This document shows positions 50,100-57,765 of a stretch of DNA of 64,000 bases, piece after piece. A model generated the notes under the pieces. The model was not told where the DNA came from and searched no databases. It saw nothing but the letters and a program-made list of their open reading frames with translations. Origin of the DNA: Mycobacterium numidiamassiliense (GTDB lineage Bacteria; Actinomycetota; Actinomycetes; Mycobacteriales; Mycobacteriaceae); NCBI RefSeq assembly GCF_900157365.1, contig NZ_FUEZ01000004.1, positions 2,157,066 to 2,221,065 of the forward strand, in the 5' to 3' direction. Position numbers and translations under genes: made by a program. Numbering within the stretch: the stretch's first letter is position 1; each line of letters starts with the position of its first letter.

Positions 50100-50924
50100 A
50101 TGACGTCTAAGACGATCGTCATCACGGGTGCCAGCGATGGCATCGGCGCGGCGGCGGCGCGCCGGCTGAGCCGTGGCGGCGACAAGGTCGTCGTGGTGGG
50201 CCGCTCGCAAGACAAGACCATCGCGGTCGCCGAGGAGTTAGGCGCGGATTACTTCATCGCCGACTTCGCCGACCTGTCTGCGGTGCGCGCCCTGGCGGAC
50301 AAGATTCGTTCCGAGTACCCGCGCATCGACGTATTGGCCAACAACGCGGGCGGCCTGGTCAGCAAACCGCAGACCACCGTCGACGGCCTCGAAAGGACGT
50401 ATCAGGTCAACTACCTGGCCCCGTTTCTGCTCACCACCCAACTGCTCGATGTCCTCGTCGAATCCCGTGCCACCGTGGTGAACACAACCAGCTCGTCGCA
50501 CAAATTGCTTCGCGGAGTCACCGTCGACGCCTTGGAGGACACCGCCCGCCGCCGCCCCGCGATCGCCTATGCGCTCACCAAGATGGCAATCGTGTTGTTC
50601 ACCAGGGAATTACACCAGCGCTACGCTGCCAGTGGACTTGCTGCCGCAACATTTCACCCCGGCAACGTCAACTCCAACATCGGCAAGTCCTCCGGATCGC
50701 GCTTCCTTGTCTTCATGCAGAAGTACACGCCGACAGTGCTGTTCACCGCGAGCGCAGATGAAGGAGCCGGCCAGCTCGTGTGGCTCGCGTCCAGCACGCC
50801 CGGTGTCGACTGGACTTCCGGCGAGTACTACTCGAAGCACCGGATCGCAAAATCCCATCGTGCCGCCTACGATCCCCGCCTCGCCAGCGAGCTCTGGGAT
50901 CGCACCCTGGCCAGGATCACATAG
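50100..50924 (+). CDS. short-chain dehydrogenase/reductase
   Basis: A 274-residue SDR of the retinol-dehydrogenase-like type: TGASDGIG (9-16 region), NNAGG (81-85), NTTSSSHKLL with the active serine and Tyr157-Lys161 in IAYALTKMAI. HPGNVNSNIGK is the loop after strand 6. ATG 50100 follows GGAGG. It lies between the PucR-type regulator and the DosR-boxed DUF1876 gene and may be controlled by the former. Substrate unknown; a lipid alcohol or ketone is likely for this subgroup. Confidence 0.9.
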   Translation: MTSKTIVITGASDGIGAAAARRLSRGGDKVVVVGRSQDKTIAVAEELGADYFIADFADLSAVRALADKIRSEYPRIDVLANNAGGLVSKPQTTVDGLERTYQVNYLAPFLLTTQLLDVLVESRATVVNTTSSSHKLLRGVTVDALEDTARRRPAIAYALTKMAIVLFTRELHQRYAASGLAAATFHPGNVNSNIGKSSGSRFLVFMQKYTPTVLFTASADEGAGQLVWLASSTPGVDWTSGEYYSKHRIAKSHRAAYDPRLASELWDRTLARIT

Positions 50925-50984
50925 CATTCGCGACGCTGCGTCCGGCGATCACCTGGCACAAAGTGTCCAATGGACTGCCCAATC

Positions 50985-51044
50985 GGGACCAAGGGCCCTT
51001 TAAGGCATCACGTAGGTGCATAGGCTCAAAAGGGACACTGTCCC
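50985..51044. promoter_or_regulatory. two DosR-box-like inverted repeats
   Basis: Upstream of the DUF1876 gene, GGGACCAAGGGCCC (50985-50998) matches most of the DosR consensus GGGAC-N4-GTCCC, and a second, GGGACACTGTCCC (51032-51044), has a 3-base rather than 4-base centre. Between them is CATAGGCT, a possible -10. DUF1876 genes such as Rv1738 are strongly DosR-induced in M. tuberculosis, so hypoxia or nitric-oxide control is the best reading. The second palindrome lies 27-39 bases before the start codon. Confidence 0.58.
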
Positions 51045-51070
51045 GCGAGCATGATCCGGAGATGTACCGC

Positions 51071-51316
51071 ATGCACCACAACAGTCGCTCGAATTTCGCC
51101 ACACATCAAATGGTCAACTTATCCATCGACGAGCGTCGCGGAAAGATGTACGCTACGGCCGAGTTACAATGGGGCAGTTCATATTTGGCGGGGCAGGGCG
51201 TGGCTTATCGTCATCCATCCGACACGTTGTTGCGCGAAACCGCGGAGCTGGCGGCGGCTCGGGCGTTGTCGGATCTGGCCAATCAAGTGACCGCGCTGTG
51301 CCGCGTTAGGAGCTGA
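51071..51316 (+). CDS. DUF1876-family small protein (Rv1738-like)
   Basis: An 81-residue protein whose core VNLSIDERRGKMYATAELQWGSSYLAGQGVAYRHPSD...LRETAELAAARALSDLANQ matches the DUF1876 fold of Rv1738, a small dormancy-regulon protein with similarity to ribosome hibernation factors. ATG 51071 is chosen because GGAG lies 9 bases upstream; ATG 51062 is possible. The longer frame from 50780 overlaps the SDR and is a shadow. With DosR-like boxes upstream it is probably induced under hypoxia and unrelated to the catabolic operons around it. Confidence 0.83.
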   Translation: MHHNSRSNFATHQMVNLSIDERRGKMYATAELQWGSSYLAGQGVAYRHPSDTLLRETAELAAARALSDLANQVTALCRVRS

Positions 51317-51410
51317 CGCGGCCAGCCGGCCCGTCGACGACGCCGTAGGCCACATTCAGGACTAAAATCGCGCTCGTGATTGGTGTTCATCAGCTGATCG
51401 GGTCCGCGCA

Positions 51411-52157
51411 GTGAGTGCCGCGATTGCCTTGGTGACGGGCGGAGCGTCGGGTATCGGGTGCGAAGTCGCCGGAAGGCTGCGCGAGGCGGGTCACGACGTC
51501 GTGGTGTGGGACCTTTCGGGAGGTGATATCGCCTGCGACATCAGCGATCCTGACGCGGTGTCGGCGGCCATGGAGCAGACTGTGCGCGAGCGCGGTGTGC
51601 CCATCCGGGTGGTGGCTTGCGCGGGAGTCGGCGCGTCGGGCATGCTGCTGGACCAGTCACCCGTGCAATGGGGAAAAGTGTTGGGGGTTAACCTGACCGG
51701 CACCTGGCTGACTCTTCGCGCGGCAGCCCAAGCCATGATCGACGCGGCAGTGGGTGGTTCGATGGTGGCCGTTTCCAGCATCAGCGGCATCATCGCCGAT
51801 CGGGATATGGGTGCTTACTGTGTGTCGAAGGCTGGGGTGGACATGCTGGTGAAGGTCGCCGCAGTGGAGTGGGGGACTCATGGCATCCGGGTAAACGCGG
51901 TGGGACCCGGCGTCACCCGAACGCCGATGCTGCCCAACCCCGAACGCCTGCCCGGCTGGGTCGAAGGCCTGTCCGAACGGACGGCGCTGGGTGGCCTGGG
52001 CGAGGCCACCGACGTGGCTGGGGCGATCGTCGGTGTGCTCGAATTACCTTGGGTGACAGGCCAGATCGTGCACGCCGACGGTGGGCTGGCCCTGCATAGT
52101 CCGATCGATGCGTACGGTCAACTCCAACGGGTGATGAAGAAGGGTGACCGCAGATGA
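51411..52157 (+). CDS. short-chain dehydrogenase/reductase
   Basis: A 248-residue SDR with the cofactor loop GGASGIG (10-16), ACAGVG instead of NNAG, catalytic serine in AVSSISG, and Tyr136-Lys140 in AYCVSKAGV. RVNAVGPGVTRTPML and GQIVHADGGLAL are the usual loop and C-terminus of the FabG-like group. GTG 51411 has a weak ribosome site. It converges on the alcohol dehydrogenase, 17 bases away. It may act on a 3-hydroxyacyl or cyclic alcohol of the P450/ADH route. Confidence 0.89.
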   Translation: MSAAIALVTGGASGIGCEVAGRLREAGHDVVVWDLSGGDIACDISDPDAVSAAMEQTVRERGVPIRVVACAGVGASGMLLDQSPVQWGKVLGVNLTGTWLTLRAAAQAMIDAAVGGSMVAVSSISGIIADRDMGAYCVSKAGVDMLVKVAAVEWGTHGIRVNAVGPGVTRTPMLPNPERLPGWVEGLSERTALGGLGEATDVAGAIVGVLELPWVTGQIVHADGGLALHSPIDAYGQLQRVMKKGDRR

Positions 52158-52174
52158 CCTCGTTCGGCGGTGAC

Positions 52175-53332
52175 TCACTCGATCCCGAAATCGATGATGC
52201 CCCTGACGATTTTGCCGTTCCGGAGGTCGTCGTAGGCATCATTGACGTCGTCGAGACGGTAGCGCCGGGTGATCATCTCGTCGAGCAGGAGCTGCCCGGT
52301 CTGGTAGAGCCTGGCCAGCCGGAAAATATCCGCCTTCGGGTTGCACGAGCCGAAGACGGTGCCGGCCAGCGACTTATTCATCAGGATGAAGTCCTGCAGA
52401 TCGATCTTGACTGAGCTGGTCAACTGCGAGGTCATGCCGGTGAGCACACAGGTGCCGCCCTTGCGGGTGAGCTTCAGTGCATCGCGGACGTCGTCGGGTT
52501 TGATCAGGGACGGCGACACCACCACTGCGTCGGCCATGACGCCGTAGGTCAGCTCGCGCACCAGCTCCAGCGCGTCGGCCGCGGTCGCCGCGGTGTGCGT
52601 GGCACCGAACTGCAGGGCCGACTTCTGTTTGAACTCCACCGGATCGACGGCAACGATCTGCGCGGCGCCGCCGACCCGGGCGCCCTGGATCGCGCCCGTG
52701 CCGATGCCGCCGACGCCGACCACCACGACGGTGTCGCCCACCCGCATGCCGGATCGGTTGGCGACCGATCCAAAGCCGGTCGGAATCGCGCAGGACAGCA
52801 GTGCGCTAGGTGCCAGCGGCAGGTGTGGCTCGATCTTGACGAGGGAATTTGTTGACACCACAGTGTGTTTGGCGAAGGCGCCGACCTTGGCTATGTGGCC
52901 AAGCGGTTTGCCATCGGCGGTGTGATGGCGGAAGGTGCCGTCGGTCGGCATGCCGGGCGTCATGACGCTGGCACCCATGTCGCAGATGTACTCCATGCCG
53001 CTCGCACACCAGCGGCACTGACCGCACACCGCGACGAACGACATCACCACGTGGTCGCCCGGCGCGAATTCGGTTACGCCGTTGCCGACTTCGCGTACTG
53101 TTCCAGAGCCCTCGTGGCCGCCGATGGTCGGGAACATGGTCGGCAGCCCGAGTTTCCGGAGCATCTCGTTGGGCGCGGCCATGTCGCCTTTGAGGATGTG
53201 GTCGTCGGAGTGGCACAGCCCGGCGGCGGCCATCTCGACGAGGACTTCGCCCGCCTGCGGCGGATCGAGTTCGAACTCCTCGACGGACCATGGCCCGCCG
53301 ACGTCATGCAGGATGGCTGCGCGGCTTTTCAT
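52175..53332 (-). CDS. zinc-dependent alcohol dehydrogenase (class III-like)
   Basis: A 385-residue medium-chain alcohol dehydrogenase with a complete zinc set: catalytic Cys40 in GLCHSDDH, GGHEGSG, and the structural-zinc cysteines CGQCRWCASGMEYIC. The NAD loop is VVVGVGGIGTGAIQGA. The plan resembles the mycobacterial NDMA-dependent/formaldehyde-type dehydrogenases, which often accompany P450s. ATG 53332 overlaps the P450 stop as ATGA, so it is cotranscribed with the P450 upstream and probably oxidises the alcohol made by it. Converges on the SDR at 51411. Confidence 0.92.
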   Translation of the reverse strand: MKSRAAILHDVGGPWSVEEFELDPPQAGEVLVEMAAAGLCHSDDHILKGDMAAPNEMLRKLGLPTMFPTIGGHEGSGTVREVGNGVTEFAPGDHVVMSFVAVCGQCRWCASGMEYICDMGASVMTPGMPTDGTFRHHTADGKPLGHIAKVGAFAKHTVVSTNSLVKIEPHLPLAPSALLSCAIPTGFGSVANRSGMRVGDTVVVVGVGGIGTGAIQGARVGGAAQIVAVDPVEFKQKSALQFGATHTAATAADALELVRELTYGVMADAVVVSPSLIKPDDVRDALKLTRKGGTCVLTGMTSQLTSSVKIDLQDFILMNKSLAGTVFGSCNPKADIFRLARLYQTGQLLLDEMITRRYRLDDVNDAYDDLRNGKIVRGIIDFGIE

Positions 53333-54543
53333 GCGGCCGGGGTGAACGTGACGGGAAGTTTGTTGGGGGAGCGGAAGGTGAGGCCGACGATCCTGGCGTC
53401 GTCACCGCTTCCGTCGTCGGGAACAAAAGCCAGATCGGTGACACGGTCCAGCAAGCTGTTCAGCATCACCTGGGTTTCGAGCCGCGCCAGGTGCATTCCG
53501 AGGCACATGTGAATGCCGCCGGCAAAGGCGATATGCGCTTGCCGGGGCCGGCGGATGTCGAACTTGTTGGAGTCGGGCCACCGGCTTTCGTCGCGGTTGG
53601 CCGAGCCCATGCACATGTCGACCTGCGCCTCGGCCGGGATTGTCTTGCCACCGATTTCGACTTCCTTGGTGGTGGTCCGCATGACCATGGTGAGCGGAGT
53701 CTCCACCCGCAGACCCTCTTCGATCGCGCTCGGAATCAGCGACCGGTCCTGGTCGACCATCGCGAGTTGGTCGGGGTGGGTCAGCAACAGATACAGCAGG
53801 TTGCCCGACGAACGGTACGTGGTTTCCAGTCCGGCGGGTAGCAGCAGGCGCAGGAACGCGATGATCGCTTCGTCGGTGAGCTTTTCGCCGTCGATCTCGG
53901 CGGCCACCAGGTCGCCGATGATGTCGTCGGTGGCTTTGCGGCGCCGCTGCTCGACCTGATTGAGGAAGTAACCGTGCAGCTCGTTGGCGGCGTTCAGCCC
54001 CGCGACGATGTCGGTGGGGATGGAGATGAGGTCGAGCGACAGTCGGCGGAACATGTCGAGGTCCTCAGGGGGAAGACCAAGGAGTACGGAGATGATCCGG
54101 GTGGGAAATTCGAACGTCAGCGCCTTCACCAGGTCGGCGTGACCCTGGTATTTGATTTCGTCGATCAGCTCATTGCAGACCGGCGCGATGACCGAGGGCT
54201 CCCAGCGTTCCAGTGCCGTGGCGCGAAAGGCCTTGGCCACCAAGCTGCGATGGTCGTGGTGCTCCTTGCCGCCCATCGCCAAAATGGTGTGGCCCATGAC
54301 CAATCCGATGGTCTTGTCGTAGGCGGCCGAGGTGAAGGTCTTGTCGTCGCGGAAACCCTGAAACACACCGTCGTAGCCGAACAGCACCCACTCGTCGTTC
54401 GGCCGCAACTCCTCCGGCAGCTGTGATTGATCCATGTAGGTGCCGTGCCACACCGGATCGGTTCGCCTCATGTACTCGAAATACGGATAGGGACTGGATT
54501 CACCAGTGGTGTCCAAGACGACGGGATCGGTGCCGAGCGTCAT
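53329..54543 (-). CDS. cytochrome P450
   Basis: A 404-residue P450, close paralogue of 30908-32101. The I-helix is AGLETT (237-242), the K-helix pair is Glu276-Arg279, and the heme loop FAGGIHMCLGMHLAR has Cys347. ATG 54543 is preceded by AGGAGGAGG. It forms an operon with the alcohol dehydrogenase, suggesting successive oxidation of one carbon. The divergent gap to the Rieske ferredoxin gene contains several palindromes but only a weak version of the TACAGTA motif. Confidence 0.93.
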   Translation of the reverse strand: MTLGTDPVVLDTTGESSPYPYFEYMRRTDPVWHGTYMDQSQLPEELRPNDEWVLFGYDGVFQGFRDDKTFTSAAYDKTIGLVMGHTILAMGGKEHHDHRSLVAKAFRATALERWEPSVIAPVCNELIDEIKYQGHADLVKALTFEFPTRIISVLLGLPPEDLDMFRRLSLDLISIPTDIVAGLNAANELHGYFLNQVEQRRRKATDDIIGDLVAAEIDGEKLTDEAIIAFLRLLLPAGLETTYRSSGNLLYLLLTHPDQLAMVDQDRSLIPSAIEEGLRVETPLTMVMRTTTKEVEIGGKTIPAEAQVDMCMGSANRDESRWPDSNKFDIRRPRQAHIAFAGGIHMCLGMHLARLETQVMLNSLLDRVTDLAFVPDDGSGDDARIVGLTFRSPNKLPVTFTPAA

Positions 54544-54590
54544 CAGCCTCCTCCTGAGCAGCCGGTATGGCGGATAGATGCAGCGGGATT

Positions 54591-54658
54591 GTCGCTATCA
54601 TAGTATAAATAGCAACGAAGCCCAATGACTTGTCATGGTTACCGTAACGGGCTCAGGA
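54591..54658. promoter_or_regulatory. palindromes in the P450-ferredoxin divergent promoter
   Basis: The 118-base gap holds three inverted repeats: GTCGCTAT/ATAGCAAC (one mismatch, 10-base spacer, 54591-54616) around a CATAGTATAA core, ATGAC-TT-GTCAT (54635-54646, perfect) and GTTAC-C-GTAAC (54648-54658, perfect). The first has the AGTAT and GCAA elements of the TACAGTA sites but is not a clear member. These may bind a different regulator. Confidence 0.5.
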
Positions 54659-54661
54659 TGA

Positions 54662-55054
54662 ATGCGGGAGTGTCCAGGAGGCGGTGATTCCCAGGTGCCT
54701 ACGCGACGATTCGTGTGCTCCCTCGACGACCTGCCGCCCGGTGGGATGAAGCTGGTCGACGTCGGGAAGTTCGGCGTGGGCGTGTACAACGTGCACGGCG
54801 CGCTGTACGCGATCGTGAACTACTGCTCGCACGAGGGCGCCCCGCTGTGCCTGGGGCTGATCGGCGGCACCAACGAATCGGCTCCCGAATCGCCCGACCG
54901 GATGCGCCGGGTGCGTGACGGGCAGATCGTGCGATGCCCTTGGCACAACTGGGAATTCGATGTCACCACGGGTCAAAACCTTGCCGACCCGCGACGTCGC
55001 GTCCGCACCTACCACGTCGATGTCAGCGACGGAGAGGTGTACCTGACCGCATGA
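54662..55054 (+). CDS. Rieske [2Fe-2S] ferredoxin-like protein
   Basis: A 130-residue single Rieske domain. The cluster ligands are in CSHEGAP and CPWHNWEFD (CxH and CxxH), separated by a longer-than-usual loop. Such proteins pass electrons to oxygenases, so it could serve the P450 at 53329 or the Rieske oxygenase at 37972, which both lack an adjacent donor. ATG 54662 follows AGGATGA; GTG 54695 is an alternative that starts directly at the domain (PTRRFVCSLDD). It overlaps the next amidohydrolase as ATGA. Confidence 0.83.
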   Translation: MRECPGGGDSQVPTRRFVCSLDDLPPGGMKLVDVGKFGVGVYNVHGALYAIVNYCSHEGAPLCLGLIGGTNESAPESPDRMRRVRDGQIVRCPWHNWEFDVTTGQNLADPRRRVRTYHVDVSDGEVYLTA

Positions 55055-56118
55055 ACCCCATGATTATCGACGCGAACGTACAGCCGCACTTCCGCTACAA
55101 CGCCGAGATCAGGCGCTACCTGCCCGACTCCCACCGACTGCGGGCGATCCCCGACGTCGAGCGGCAGTGGTATCAAGCACCCGGCGGCGACTACCGCCAA
55201 GACCTCTACGGACAGCACTATCCGGGCTCGGATCCCGAGACCGTCAGCCGTCATCTGTTCGACGAGGCCGGCGTGGACTACGCGATCCTGAACCCGTTGA
55301 CCCGCGGCAACATCGCCGACTACTTGCTCAACAGCAGAATCTGCGCCGCGGTCAACGATTGGCTGCTCGACCGCTGGCTCGAGCCCGACACCACCGGCCG
55401 ATACGCGGACCGGTTTCTAGGCACCATCCGGGTCAATCCCGAAGACCCCAGGGGCGCCGTCGCGGAGATCGAACGCCTGGCCGGACACCCGAAGCTGGTG
55501 CAAGTCGGTGTTCCGATGCAGTCGCGCGAGCCGTACGGCAAGCCGATGTTCGAACCCATCTGGGAGGCCGCCGCCGCCCACGGTCTACCGGTCGCGGTGC
55601 ACATCAACGGCGGCAACGGTGTCGACTATGCCCCCACGTTCGCCGGGCACGCGCACACCTATCCCGGCTATGCGGCGTTCATGCCGCTGAACTACTTCGT
55701 GCATCTGGCCACGCTGATCGTCGAGGGCGTGTTCGGCCGGCTGCCCGACTTGAGGTTCGTCTTCGCCGACGGTGGCTACGACATCCTCACCCCGCTGATG
55801 TGGCGGCTCGACACCTTTTGGCTGTCGATGCGCGACCAGACGCCATGGGTCGACCGCTATCCGAGTGAATACCTGCCCGGTCATGTCCGGTTCTGTTCGT
55901 CGGCGTTCGACGGGGCGCCCGAGCCGGGCCACACGCAGCGCTGGATGGAGTTCACCGGCAAATCCGACCTGTTGATGTACGGATCGAGCTATCCCCACTG
56001 GTCCGCCTCAAGGCCGGAGGCGGCCGCCGAGGGCCTCGATCCCGTCCAGCGCGACAAGGTGTTGTGGCGAAACGCCAGTGAGCTTTACGGGCTTGAAGCA
56101 AAGGAGCGAGCGCAATGA
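55051..56118 (+). CDS. amidohydrolase 2-family protein with degenerate metal site
   Basis: A 355-residue amidohydrolase-2 barrel. The N-terminal metal motif reads IIDANVQPHFR instead of DxDxH, and the C-terminal motif is YGSSYPHWSAS, with Ser where the metal-bound Asp of GSDYPH should be. VAVHINGG and LPDLRFVFADGG remain. It is coupled by ATGA overlap on both sides, to the Rieske ferredoxin and to a second amidohydrolase (56115) in which the motifs are intact. A pair of active and degenerate subunits is likely. Confidence 0.83.
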   Translation: MNPMIIDANVQPHFRYNAEIRRYLPDSHRLRAIPDVERQWYQAPGGDYRQDLYGQHYPGSDPETVSRHLFDEAGVDYAILNPLTRGNIADYLLNSRICAAVNDWLLDRWLEPDTTGRYADRFLGTIRVNPEDPRGAVAEIERLAGHPKLVQVGVPMQSREPYGKPMFEPIWEAAAAHGLPVAVHINGGNGVDYAPTFAGHAHTYPGYAAFMPLNYFVHLATLIVEGVFGRLPDLRFVFADGGYDILTPLMWRLDTFWLSMRDQTPWVDRYPSEYLPGHVRFCSSAFDGAPEPGHTQRWMEFTGKSDLLMYGSSYPHWSASRPEAAAEGLDPVQRDKVLWRNASELYGLEAKERAQ

Positions 56119-57281
56119 CCACGATCGAACGGCTGGAATCGCAGACTGGCCAGGAAGACGAAATCGCGGTGAGCATCGTCGACACCGATGTGCACCCGGT
56201 GCCTCTTAAGCCGGAGGTGCTCAAGTCCTACGCGCCGGCCGAATGGGTGGACAAGATCTGGGCGACCGGAAATGAGGCCAGCCCGGTGTCGTACTTCTAC
56301 GACACCCCGGATTCCTACAAGACGAACTCGGTGCGGATGGACTCCGCGCCGCCCAATGGTGGATTCGCCGGCAGCGACCCGGATTTCGCCGCCAAGCAAC
56401 TGCTTCTCGATGCCGGTGTCAGCATCGCGACGCTGGAGCCCATGTGCGACGCGCAGCTACCGCAGGCCGAGCACGTGCTGAAGTCCACCTACAACGACTG
56501 GCTGGCCGACGTGTGGCTGGACAAGCACAACGCACACGGTCGCTGGCGCGGGTCGATCAGCGTCAGCGCCCAGACTCCGGAGCTGGCCGCCCGCGAAGTC
56601 GAGCGATGGGCGGGCCATCCCTACATGGCCCAGGTGCTGATGACACCGCAGACCCGCGGAATCCCGTTCGGCAACCCACATTTCGACCCCCTCTACGAAG
56701 CGGCCTCGCGAAACGGCCTCCCGGTCGCCACGCATCTGATGGGTCAGACCCCGTTCGAGCTGATTCCGATCTACCCGGTCGGCAACCCCGCGCACTGGCA
56801 CGACTTCTTCGCGTCCTGGCCGCTGCTGTACGTGTCGCATCTGATGAGCCTGGTGTTCGACGGCGCATTCGACCGGCACCCCAACCTGCGGGTGGTGTTC
56901 GTCGAGGGTGGCTTCACCTGGGCGATGCCCGTCATGACGCGGATGGACCGAATCTGGGAAGCCCGCCGCGGGGACCTGCCGCAGGTGCGTCGCCGTCCGT
57001 CGGACTACGTGCGTGAGCATGTCAGGTTCACCACCCAGCCACTCGAGGACGCCGACACCATGGGCTTCCGCGAGTACCTGGAGATGATGGATCTGGGGGA
57101 CAACCTCATGTTCTCGACGGACTATCCGCACTGGAGCTACGACTCGCCCTCGTACGCGGTCAACCGGTTCCCCGCCGACCAGCGCGAGCGGATCATGCGC
57201 GGTAACGCGACGGCGTTATACGGCCTGCCGCCGACCGTCAAAGCACTCCCCGGTGAGCGGCCTGACACCGCCGGAAGCTGA
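56115..57281 (+). CDS. amidohydrolase 2-family protein
   Basis: A 388-residue amidohydrolase-2 barrel with DTDVHPVPLKPE (DxDxH), GLPVATHLMGQ, HPNLRVVFVEGGFTWAMPVMTRMD and LMFSTDYPHWSYDSP, all metal or catalytic positions kept. It follows a shortened relative with an altered metal site, and the two are coupled by ATGA. It probably performs a hydrolytic or decarboxylation step on a ring-opened or carboxylated intermediate. The NTF2-like gene begins 29 bases before its stop, in another frame. Confidence 0.9.
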   Translation: MTTIERLESQTGQEDEIAVSIVDTDVHPVPLKPEVLKSYAPAEWVDKIWATGNEASPVSYFYDTPDSYKTNSVRMDSAPPNGGFAGSDPDFAAKQLLLDAGVSIATLEPMCDAQLPQAEHVLKSTYNDWLADVWLDKHNAHGRWRGSISVSAQTPELAAREVERWAGHPYMAQVLMTPQTRGIPFGNPHFDPLYEAASRNGLPVATHLMGQTPFELIPIYPVGNPAHWHDFFASWPLLYVSHLMSLVFDGAFDRHPNLRVVFVEGGFTWAMPVMTRMDRIWEARRGDLPQVRRRPSDYVREHVRFTTQPLEDADTMGFREYLEMMDLGDNLMFSTDYPHWSYDSPSYAVNRFPADQRERIMRGNATALYGLPPTVKALPGERPDTAGS

Positions 57282-57747
57282 GCCGGCGCAGCCCGGGCTT
57301 ATTGCCGGGCTGACGGCTCTGATCAGGGAGTATGACCAGAGGTGGTTAGCGCTGGACATCGCCGGTGTGGCTGGCCTCTGGGAACGCGAGACCCCGCAGC
57401 CGATCTACATCGGTGACGAATATCCGACGCCGCTCATCGGTGCCGAAGCGTTGGACCGGCACTGGGGCCGGCTGGCAGGCCGGCTCACGCGCGCGTTGGT
57501 GTTCTCGCAGCTGTGGTCCGCCGAAGTACTCGCCGGTGGATTCGCGCGCTGCGTCCTGCTGAGCCGATGGAGTTTCACCGGCGCAGGCTCCGATATCGCC
57601 CACTCGGGGGCCAGCTGGATCACCTGGCTACTGCGACTTCGCGGCAATAGGTACCTCATCGTTCACCACATGGAATCGCAGGTCTACCTTGGAGATGGTT
57701 TTGGACCTGGTGACCCGCCTGGCCCCGACGCCCATGCTGTGCCATAA
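57253..57747 (+). CDS. NTF2-like (SnoaL-type) protein
   Basis: A 164-residue protein with the N-terminal helix ALIREYDQRWLALDIAGVAGLWERE and the sheet ARCVLLSRWSFTGAGSDIAHSGASWITWLLRLRGNRYLIVHHMESQVYL typical of the NTF2/SnoaL fold; the C-terminal DGFGPGDPPGPD tail is Pro-Gly-rich. Function cannot be named. GTG 57253 overlaps the amidohydrolase by 29 bases and has only a weak ribosome site, so the exact start is uncertain. It sits in the operon running from 54662 to 61168. Confidence 0.72.
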   Translation: MSGLTPPEAEPAQPGLIAGLTALIREYDQRWLALDIAGVAGLWERETPQPIYIGDEYPTPLIGAEALDRHWGRLAGRLTRALVFSQLWSAEVLAGGFARCVLLSRWSFTGAGSDIAHSGASWITWLLRLRGNRYLIVHHMESQVYLGDGFGPGDPPGPDAHAVP

Positions 57748-57765
57748 GCCCGGAAGTTGAGAGGT

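Noticed and set aside
52154..52414. 86-residue frame after the SDR at 51411
   Set aside because: Lies opposite the 3' end of the alcohol dehydrogenase gene and has no family pattern; the ATGACC near 52154 has no convincing ribosome site.
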